A stretch of DNA of 64,000 bases from Diphasiastrum complanatum (lineage: Eukaryota; Streptophyta; Lycopodiopsida; Lycopodiales; Lycopodiaceae): contig CM055103.1 of assembly GCA_029204225.1 (NCBI GenBank), positions 25,000,656-25,064,655 on the forward strand. Reading direction: 5' to 3'. Below, piece after piece: positions 56,353 to 64,000 of the stretch. The notes below the pieces were generated by a model. It was not told where the DNA came from, did not search any database, and saw only the letters and a program-made list of their open reading frames with translations. Position numbers and translations under genes: made by a program. Positions within the stretch are counted from its first letter, which is position 1. Every line of letters begins with the position of its first letter.

Positions 56353-58101
56353 TTAAGAACCGTCTTGGTCCTCTAAGACAAAGTCTGGAAAAATCTTGCG
56401 AAGGACGCTGCCTCTTTCCCAAGTAGCATTCTCAACAAGCTGATCATTCCACTTAACCAAATATTCTCGGTATAGAGTATGACGAGTCTGCGTCTCTCTA
56501 CTATCAAGAATCTCCTCTGGTTCATGTGGAGGTTGTTGAGGATCCAATGGGAGAACTATAACACTGTCCCCTACCAGATTCTCTGATCTGGTTAAGGCTT
56601 TTCGTAACTGACTTACATGAAAGACTGGAAAAACCTTACTGCTGTGTGGGAGTTCTAGTTCATAGGTGACCTCGCCTAGTCTCCTATTGATGGTAAAGGG
56701 ACCACAATACCTTGGAGACAACTTAGCACACACTCCTGATTTGAGGGTTTTAGAGTCGACTGGGACTCTCAAGTAGACTTTCTCACCAGTGGAGAACTGC
56801 ACATTCCGTCTGTGTGGATTTGCATAATGCCTGGCTCGATCCTGGGACTGCCTAATGCTACGCTTAGCATGTTCTATCATCTGGTTTAGGTCCTCTAAAA
56901 AGTTTCTGGCTGCTTCAACTTTTTCTTGTTTAAACCCTACAGCTGTGGGTGAGCGTGGCTGAAAACCGTACATCAGCATAAATGGGCTGTATCCCGTAGC
57001 TGAATGTTTGGTACTGTTGTAAGCAAACTCTAATATCGAGAGATACTCCTCCCAATTAGTCTGCTTCTTGCTGACGTATGCACGAAGCATATCCTCCAGC
57101 ACCTGATTTACCCTCTCTGTTTGACCGTCCGTCTGTGGATGGTCGGTGGTACTCATATTAAGTTTAGTATGAAGATGATGGAATGCTGCCCTCCAAAAAT
57201 TTCCAGTAAACTTACTGTCCTGGTCGCTGACTATGCTGGAAGGTAGACCGTACAATTTAAATAGCCCGTCTACAAACAACCTCGCTGACTCTGGAGCTCT
57301 AACGGTTGTTTTGGTCGGAATGAAATGAGCCATTTTGGTTAGACGGTCAACTGTGACCCATATAGCGTCATTACTGGGTTTTAGGCAGGCCTACTATAAA
57401 ATCCATGGAAATACTCTCCCATTTACCAGCTGGTATTTCTAAGGGATGCAACAACCCTCCTGCCTTTAAACGCTCTGCTTTGTTTACTTGACATTTCTGG
57501 CAACTAATTACATACTGTTGGACATCCTTTTTCATATTGGGCCAGAAAAATTGCCTACGAAGAAGCTCATAGGTCTTCTGTATGCCTGGGTGTCCTGCAC
57601 TAGGATTGTCATGACATTCATATAGGACCTGCTGCCTATAATCCTCTGAATTGGGGACACATACTCTATCTCTATAGAGCAAGTACTCATCCTGAATGGA
57701 ATACTGTTTCCATTTGAATCCTTGAGTTAACTGACCCTCAACCACCGGGGTTTGCTTGGGTAATACAGGCTCAAAATCCTCAACGTCATCTGACGACGTA
57801 TACTCGGACTCATCATCATCCTCAACGGAAGCTGCCGTATTCTTGGATGAACTGGCACCAGCCCCAGGAACTGGTTCTAGAGTCTGTAACTGTCTGCTCT
57901 GGACTGAGTTCCAGATAGTAGAGAAGAATGCATCATGCTGGCATTTCCCTCTCAAGGACTCGAGTAACTCATTACGAATATGAGTAAAACTCAGCTCGTT
58001 TATCATAGGCATTCTGCTAAGGGCATCTGCTACTGTATTGAATTTTCCACATCTATATCTGATAGACATGTCAAACTCTTGCATCAACTCTGCCCAACGA
58101 G
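56353..58101 (-). pseudogene. Family A RNase H end, integrase and chromodomain (split copy, 3' half)
   Basis: Minus strand, starting in RNase H at [16 protein letters not shown], then the linker, an intact HHCC zinc finger ([35 protein letters not shown]) and [13 protein letters not shown] small deletion near 57371 breaks the frame, then [41 protein letters not shown] and the chromodomain to 56353. The 5' half of the same pol resumes at 63433: the two halves abut at the same codon with one base lost. Confidence 0.9.
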
Positions 58102-58163
58102 CCTAACCATGGCTTTGACGCCATGATCTGTTAGGTCTACCGTCTAACTTGGCTCTGATACCA
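58102..58163 (-). mobile_element. TRIM internal region, PBS side
   Basis: 62 bp. On the minus strand it starts with TGGTATCAGAGCC directly at the LTR end (58163-58151), a perfect initiator-Met primer site, and ends where family A RNase H sequence begins (58101). Together with 63369-63432 it would make an internal region of about 126 bp. Confidence 0.8.
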
Positions 58164-58307
58164 TGTTAGAAATCCATAAATCATAATATGGATGGACAGA
58201 CTAGGATTCGAACCCAGGACCTCGCTCATACCGGATGGGATGCTCTACCACTGAGCTATCCGCCCTGTTTGATAGTTCTCTCTAGAGTGTGGATTGATAT
58301 TCCAACA
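58164..58307 (-). repeat. TRIM LTR copy A carrying a tRNA-like gene
   Basis: 144 bp; minus-strand ends TGTTGGAA ... TTCTAACA. PBS abuts one end and the duplication base pairs GGCTA (58308-58312) abut the other, so the boundaries are firm. It differs from copy B at only three positions. About half of its length is a tRNA-like sequence in sense orientation. Confidence 0.9.
58193..58265 (-). tRNA. tRNA-like gene inside TRIM LTR A
   Basis: 73 nt. Acceptor stem GGGCGGA pairs with TCTGTCC (7 pairs, two G-U). The D arm GCTC-AGTGGTA-GAGC is perfect. The T arm CTGGG-TTCGAAT-CCTAG has one G-U. A box TAGCTCAGTGG and B box GGTTCGAATCC match consensus. The anticodon arm is poor (3 of 5 pairs here, 4 of 5 in copy B) and the loop lacks U33, so I do not assign an amino acid. 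No CCA is encoded and no T-run terminator follows. More likely a Pol III promoter module than a working tRNA. Confidence 0.75.
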
Positions 58308-58483
58308 GGCTAAAGGGGATGTGCAAAAGAAGGCATTAATTGTCATTAGACTTTTTCTCCTAGATACATAATGTATACTATTGAGCAAATGGATGTAAAA
58401 TCAGCTTTTCTTAACGGTTGTCTTGAAGAAGAGCTATGTTGAGCAGCCTCAAGGTTTTGTAGTCAAGGGGAAAAAAGACTTCG
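58308..58483 (+). pseudogene. Ty1/copia reverse transcriptase fragment (downstream part)
   Basis: Begins with the duplicated GGCTA, then reads AKGYVQKKGIN and, after decay, EQMDVKSAFLNGCLEEEL; a one-base shift leads to EQPQGFVVKGK. MDVKSAFLNG is a hallmark of copia RT. The upstream part of this RT (RKPIGTKWVYLIK) lies at 63105-63224, on the other side of the second TRIM LTR. Confidence 0.85.
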
Positions 58484-58591
58484 TACCAGTCCTCACACTG
58501 GGCTAGGAGGGGCTTACTCTATATCAGGGAGGAGGCAAGGTTGGGTGGATCAGTTAGTGTTTGCCCTACTGTGGTGTTAGGATCTATTACA
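58484..58591 (+). repeat. Family A LTR end fragment
   Basis: 108 bp identical in type to the last part of the family A LTR (TACCAGTCCTCACACTGGGC ... GGATCTATTACA), plus orientation, inserted in or joined to the copia fragment. Confidence 0.85.
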
Positions 58592-61038
58592 GAATGAGAA
58601 TGGCACTTGGTTCACATTTGTACTGTAATTCCTAAGAGTTGTAACTCTCAGATGATAGGAAGTTGGGAGTATAGTACCAGCCAGATGGGTTGTTTATGTG
58701 ACGGTAAAGCCATGTGCGGATTCTCGTTAAATCACAACGTTGTTAATGGATTATTGCAATTCATTTGGAACAAATTTGGGGGTACTCCAGTACTTGGTGG
58801 AATAGATATGTGCATATCTGGTATTGGAAATCCATATGAAGTTATGAGATCTCTGGATTATCAGATAATGTGGTTAAAGATCTTTTTGAAGATCGGATCC
58901 TATATTAGGTATAGGATGGACAGATAATCTTTCTGATTTTCTGTTGATCAGATCTAAAAGCAAAGGACTTTCTTGGAGAGAAAACTGATGGTATGGGACA
59001 TCAGTGATTTCAAAGAGGAAATTCTTGTGTGAGAATGATCTGTAGGCCAATGGTTAGTATTTACATTATTTGTAAATCTAATAGTTGAAACCATTGGTAA
59101 AGCCTATTTAGGGTATTTGGAGAGGTTATGAGATATAAATCCGGATCCCTCAATGGTATCTCATAAATTCCAAATCGGAAACCCTTAAAAAATCTATTTC
59201 TCTTTTAATTTTAAACCTCTACTTTTTAGAAATTTCTTATATACGAGACAATTGGATTGAGATTCATATAATTCCTTCCAGTGTAGAACTAGGTTCGGAA
59301 GGACTGTTTAAGTTATATGAATTCATGCTTCCATTTCGGGTTTGTGAATATAGCTAAGAATCAATTGATGTTTTCAATTGATTAAGTGGAATTTAGACTT
59401 CCTGAACCCAAATTATTATCTCTATTTGATAGTTGATTATTGAGAGTAATGTTTCTATCACTCGGGATAAGATATTTTATGATTTTAAGGAAAAAGTCCA
59501 GTTTGTAACAGTATTGAATACTCATTACTGACTTTTTCGAATCTTTGATATCTTATACGTTGTCTCTTGGGAACTTTGTAATCGAAATTGTAAAATTTCT
59601 TTTAAAAGGGGGAGAAGGAAATGATAAGAAGTTACAAGATTCTCAATGATATATGTGAGTAACATATGCAGATTTTGGAGAAATCTGCCAGTCAGTGACA
59701 TATGGGTTTATGTACTGGGTCATAGTTAGATTATTCTCATACGTGCACGATTAATCTTGTTTGGATCTTCTATGCATTCCTGGTTACTAAGGTTATTTGG
59801 TGCACTTAACCTAGTTGATAAACATAGACATATGGTCAAGTATTGTGTTTCTACAATTACTTGCAGAGTTAACAGATTTGTTTTGATAGATCTATAGGTT
59901 AACTTAAAAGTGATTTGGATATGGGTCTAAATGTGGTATTGTACATGTACAGTTAAGATCTGCACCTAGACATTTAAGATTTCTAAATCATGAACAATTA
60001 CTCCTGTGAAAGTTAATTGGTAAAACAGACAGTGTGAAGAACATTCACCAGAAACTGTTTGTTTTGTGTGTATTGCTTGTAAGACACATAATTTATGAGT
60101 CATTTGGATTCGTTAGGGAATTGTGTGCATAGGATACTGAATTCTTGGATGAGTATTTCTTACTTTAGAAATAAACTTGATTCATTGGTGATAGTATCCC
60201 TGTGAGCTCAATTGGATACCGGATCCTAATGGTGCCAAGAATGGTAAAGTGAATGTTGGGAATTCAGTAGAACTTTGAAATCTCTAGATGTTGTTCTAGG
60301 AGATTGTATAAAGTTTATATTGTTAAAGATGAATGTTATAATAGTCTTTGATTACTTGGATGATTGTAGAATTTGGAACTCATAATCTAATAAGAATCGG
60401 TTTGGAAAAATATTCTTGGAATCCAGTGATTTTCCTGATGGAAAAGATTTCAGAATGATTCTTATATTTCCTGAGTTATATGTTGTACATATACTCTAGT
60501 ACTCTAGTATTTGCCAATGATTAAGTATGGTTTTGGAATCTTGTAAATTATGATTGACGAATCATAAGATTCTAAATGTTTATGATTGACGGATCATAAA
60601 CTGATACTTAAAGATCATTTGAAGATTATAAGGATATGTGAAGATTCTTAAGATAATGAGTAATTCTTGATCAATTGGATGAGTCAAGGATTTAGATCTG
60701 TTATTTGAACTCTAAATTTCTTTACTCTCGTACATACTTGAGATTGTGTGGATCTCACAGGCATTTTCATTAAGTATTTGCATACTTATGAGGGATTTGC
60801 TTATCTCTCAGATTGTAGTCTATAAGTGCTTGTGTACAAAGTTCAGTCTAAATCTCCAGTTTTGTAGGAGACATATAAATCTATTAAGATACGGATAGAA
60901 GAGATTTTAGATGATTGAATTGTGATATTCTTAAAAATATTTGTACCAAGAAGCCTTATTTTCTACAAGAAATTGACATGGAAGATGATGAGTATTTATT
61001 TTGGATAAGATCTACCCATTTGGAGGATTTCTAGCTTA
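58592..61038 (+). other. Decayed retroelement body, no readable domain
   Basis: 2.4 kb of AT-rich sequence with many stops. At its right end it leads into a chromodomain remnant, so it is most likely an old Ty3 pol beyond recognition. A purine tract (aaaagggggagaagg, about 59604-59618) may be another PPT. Confidence 0.45.
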
Positions 61039-61236
61039 GTGTATCTTTTGGAATTTAAATTAGCATTCATGAGTAGAGGCAAGCAATTTAAAAATGGTTG
61101 CATCTCTGAGTACTTATTCAGATGGAAAGATCAGACTAAGAATAATGGTTCATGGGTAAGATTTGAAAGCTTAAGGAATAGTTTCATGTTTTCTTTTTCC
61201 CGTTCTGAGGACAGAACCTGTTTAAGGGAGGAAGAA
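61039..61236 (+). pseudogene. Chromodomain remnant of an old Ty3 element
   Basis: SEYLFRWKDQTKNNGSW and FESLRNSF match the chromodomain core (YLVKW ... W), followed by SRSEDRTCLREEECYG. A purine tract (tttaagggaggaagaa) ends at 61236, just before LTR-like TGTTATGGCC. Confidence 0.7.
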
Positions 61237-61570
61237 TGTTATGGCCATATTCGGTTAAGGACCTGGAATAGTCCTAATATGGTAGACCGGCCCTCCAGTG
61301 TTCGAGATTATTGGTCACGCCTAGATTTAATTCCAAATCAAGGCCTATTGGTGACTAACGACCTTGAGAGGACCCAGACACTCTAATTGAGACATATGGA
61401 GTAGTGCATGTACGTGTGACTGATATAGGCAGGAGGTATGCATGTAGAGCTCCAGGAGGGATCTAGGTTTGGTTGGGTGGTTTTGCTCCAGAGTCTCTCT
61501 TGTGTTTTCCTATCCTCATCTTAGGGGTTTGTCCCTAGTGGTCTTTACACCTAGTATCCCCTTTACATTG
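61237..61570 (+). repeat. Degenerate Ty3-type LTR fragment, copy 2
   Basis: Starts TGTTATGGCC after the purine tract. From 61386 it matches 898-1215. The 3' end is unclear. Confidence 0.6.
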
Positions 61571-63104
61571 CAATCTACAATTGTCTCCACAAGCCGGTGA
61601 CTTAGCCATTTACAATTTAATAATTACAATTTACAGTTTACATTGGGCGTAGGGATTCAAAGTACATGTGACAGCCCCCCTTACAAGTTATTGGTCCAAG
61701 GTTCATATTTTCGATTCTCTCTCTAGAAAGTGATTTTGGGTTCCAAAGTCTTGTGTAACTTATGTAACTTGTGTCACTACCTTTTGGCCTATGAGTTTCA
61801 ATTTGGTGATTGGAGTTCCAATTGAGCACCAGTTGTGCCTCTATTTAGAGTAGCAAGTATTCATTCAATCAAGCTCATCTTAGCTTCTTCTCCTTTGTTG
61901 TCCCATTGTATTTGTGGTTGTTATTTCTTTTTGCAACTACGTTAAGGCTGAATGCTGCTTGTTTCCTAGCATTTGGTATTAGAGCTATATACTAACTTTC
62001 AAGCATGGTGCTGTAAGATGGCACATACTTGTCTCGGTAGATTTGTGGGAGATAGTAATGGGCTTGGAGGTTAGGCCTACTTTTGTGGAAGGTGACAACG
62101 AAGCATAGAATCACTTCAATATGATAAGAGGTAAAGGAAGGCCTTGTGTATCATCAACATGTTCGTCCATGACAAGCGTATTTCACACATCAACAAGACT
62201 GATTCTCCCAATGAAGCATAAGAGATCCTCAAACCTTGTTTGAGATCACCCCTCCACTCGTATGCTTTTTTTGAAGCAAGAGTTTCTCAAAACGAAGATG
62301 GTGCAAGGTGAATCCATGATGTCTTACTTGGTAAAAGATCAAGGAGATAAAGGACCCACTCGAGGAAGTTGGAGAAGAGACAATTTATTTTGAATGGACT
62401 GCTTCCAATCTTTTCATCATGTAATACGATCACTTATGTCTCATGAAAGACTACCTAATCATGAAAAAGTGAAAATACTGTGCAAGAGAAAGTTATTAGG
62501 AATTCTTATACGCCTAACACAAATTTTTGAAGATACTCTGTTAAGACTTCTACCATATCATTATTAATCTAATGACATTCAGGTTTCTTCACTAGAAGAT
62601 GAAGACATTGATCTTGCAAATGGTGGACAACAGCCTATTGAAGGAAACGGGCAACTTAACCACCTAAGGCAGCCAAGAAGGTTCCATCATCCAGTTCCTT
62701 CATAATCATTCCTTCTCCAATTGTGAATCCAATTGTTTCTCCTCTTGAAGCCTCGGCCCATCTCCATCAAAAGCTTGGATATGATGTGGATCGAAGATGC
62801 TCCATCAAGTTGTCATGTAGATTCACCATCAAGCTTGAAGGTCTTTCCTTCATGAAATATCACATCTCCACTGAGTACAATTTTCTTAGTAGAAAGTACA
62901 TAAACTCCAAGATGGTAGTTGAAGACTATTGAAGATGGACACATTTTGGAGCATCATAAGCAAGGAGATCAACGAGTTTTGAGAGAGAAAAAAAAACTCA
63001 CTCTTAAACAAGTCTGAACTTTACTTTAATGTCCAAAATATGAAGTCATGAACCTAACTCATTTGAAGATGCATCTGAATTTAAAACTTGGATGGATTGA
63101 AGAA
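61571..63104 (+). pseudogene. Ty1/copia 5' region and gag, decayed
   Basis: A PBS-like TTTGGTATTAGAGCTATA lies at about 61972. After it, broken frames give a copia gag: WEVRPTFVEGD near 62070, EILKPCLRSP near 62230, QGESMMSYLVK near 62310. Further on, VSSLEDEDIDLANGGQQ-like text (about 62583) recalls the integrase-RT spacer. Protease and integrase are deleted. Confidence 0.6.
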
Positions 63105-63224
63105 TAGCACTTGAGATCTTGTAAAGAAAAGCAAAGTGAGGAAGCCAATTGGTACCAAATGGGTGTACCTAATCAAATGCAATTTCATTGGAGGCGGACA
63201 ACTTCAAGGCAAAATCGGTGGCTA
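63105..63224 (+). pseudogene. Ty1/copia reverse transcriptase fragment (upstream part)
   Basis: Reads KSKVRKPIGTKWVYLIKCNF, the N-terminal signature of copia RT, and ends in GGCTA (63220-63224) exactly at the TRIM LTR. Its continuation (AKGYVQ ... MDVKSAFLNG) is at 58308. Confidence 0.85.
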
Positions 63225-63368
63225 TGTTAGAAATCCATAAATCATAATATGGATGGACAGACTAGGATTCGAACCCAGGACCTCCCTCATACCGGTTGGG
63301 ATGCTCTACCACTGAGCTATCCGCCTTGTTTGATAGTTCTCTCTAGAGTGTGGATTGATATTCCAACA
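63225..63368 (-). repeat. TRIM LTR copy B carrying a tRNA-like gene
   Basis: 144 bp, same ends as copy A, three substitutions. On the minus strand it is directly preceded by the polypurine tract CTTGAGGGGGGG (63380-63369), making it the 3' LTR; GGCTA lies on its other side. Confidence 0.9.
63254..63326 (-). tRNA. tRNA-like gene inside TRIM LTR B
   Basis: 73 nt, A and B boxes identical to copy A. The acceptor stem begins A instead of G (one mismatch). The anticodon stem is better here (4 of 5 pairs). The loop is ACCGGTA, so position 33 is C, not U; an isoacceptor is not assigned. Confidence 0.72.
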
Positions 63369-63432
63369 CCCCCCCTCAAGCCACACTTGGTTGGGGTCCT
63401 AGCTGTCACTTGCCCCACAACTTGGGCCACCC
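63369..63432 (-). mobile_element. TRIM internal region, PPT side
   Basis: 64 bp with the polypurine tract at the LTR. The other end (63432) abuts family A RNase H sequence at 63433. Confidence 0.78.
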
Positions 63433-64000
63433 TTTCCGACCTCTAAGCTCAGGTTGATTGCAAAGGTATCTGAGACTCTCATGGTCTGTCAGGACCTCAA
63501 AGTTGGCACCATACAAATAAAGCCTCCAAGTCTTAAGGGCATGGACTATAGAAAAGAGTTCCTTTTCATAGGCACTGTACCTAGTCTGAGCTGGCTCGAG
63601 TTTTTTACTCTCGAACGCAACTGGTCGTCCACCCTGAGTTAGCACAGCACCAACTGCAATGTCGCTAGCATCTATTTCGACCACAAATGGCTGATTGGGG
63701 TCGACGACTTTTAGAACTGGTGTTGTAGCTAAAGCTGTTTTGAGAGCATCAAAGCTCTCCTGCTGTGCGGACTCCCAAATGAACTCCTTTCCCTTCCCCT
63801 TAAGAAGATTTGTCATGGGAACTGCTATCTGAGCATATTCCTTGACAAATCGTCTGTAATATCCTGCCAAACCAAGAAAGATCTGAAGTTCCAAAATATT
63901 CTGAGGTCTCAGCCAATTGAGTATGGCTTTAACCTTATTTGGGTCCATCTTAATCCCATCTGAAGAGATAATGTGACCCAAATATGCTACTTCTTCAACA
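63433..64000 (-). pseudogene. Family A RT end and RNase H (split copy, 5' half)
   Basis: Minus strand from the window edge: [56 protein letters not shown] (RNase H), [35 protein letters not shown]. There it meets TRIM sequence; its continuation RWAELMQEF is at 58101. The frame is open across the whole piece. Confidence 0.9.

Noticed and set aside
58193-58265. A normal functional tRNA gene
   Set aside because: The anticodon stem has mismatches, the loop lacks U33 and a purine at 37 in both copies, there is no T-run terminator, and it lies entirely inside an LTR. Kept as tRNA-like only.
59588-59640. A polypurine tract (aaaagggggagaagg) followed by an LTR
   Set aside because: No TG start or matching LTR can be found next to it, and the surrounding sequence is too decayed.

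Overview
The window is nuclear DNA of a land plant with a large, transposon-filled genome. Two spliced host genes are visible, both on the minus strand. Nearly everything else is LTR retrotransposon debris, much of it nested. The PPR repeats have the regular P-L-S style, with recurring 'VKCGQ' and 'VLNACA' phrases, that I associate with fern PPR proteins. With the huge introns this suggests a fern or other seed-free vascular plant; that is an inference, not a demonstrated fact.

Host genes. (1) 4277-7406 minus encodes a PPR protein. Its short upstream exon and a 108-bp phase-0 intron rebuild a complete PDF motif, the motif of organellar single-stranded DNA-binding (OSB) proteins, directly in front of 15 PPR motifs and E-type motifs. 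(2) 25271-54901 minus holds eight exons of an ALC1/CHD1L-type SNF2 remodeller (plant CHR10 type): helicase-C lobe, linker and C-terminal macro domain. All exon phases agree (553 codons including the stop). One intron is 20.7 kb and is packed with retroelements, and the last intron is 5.4 kb and contains another. The SNF2 ATPase N-lobe must lie beyond 54.9 kb.

Layout. 0-4 kb: CACTA transposase remnant, LTR debris, Tat-like gag fragment. 4-7.5 kb: PDF-PPR gene. 7.5-25 kb: a fold-back element, a Ty3/Tat-like integrase piece, two Ty1/copia gag-protease remnants, a minus-strand Tat-like pol and a plus-strand Tat-like gag-protease element with a tRNA-Asp-type primer site. 25-55 kb: the remodeller gene. 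Its introns carry chromoviral Ty3 family A (a 3.3-kb deletion derivative with TSD CATTC, and a 5.6-kb copy with TSD CAAGG), families B and C sharing one LTR, a minus-strand LTR element with a solo LTR inside one LTR, and fold-back elements. 55-64 kb: a hAT-type MITE (TSD CATTATAT), then a family A pol split by a 5.3-kb insert.

The most unusual signal is in that insert. Both ends carry a 144-bp LTR of a miniature retrotransposon (TRIM), and each LTR contains a 73-nt tRNA-like gene with A and B boxes in the sense direction. PBS, PPT and a 5-bp duplication (GGCTA, in a copia reverse transcriptase) are all present, but the order is inside out. It looks as if a circle holding copia-TRIM-copia was opened inside the TRIM and inserted into the Ty3 pol. 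The principle resembles Cassandra, whose LTRs carry 5S rRNA.
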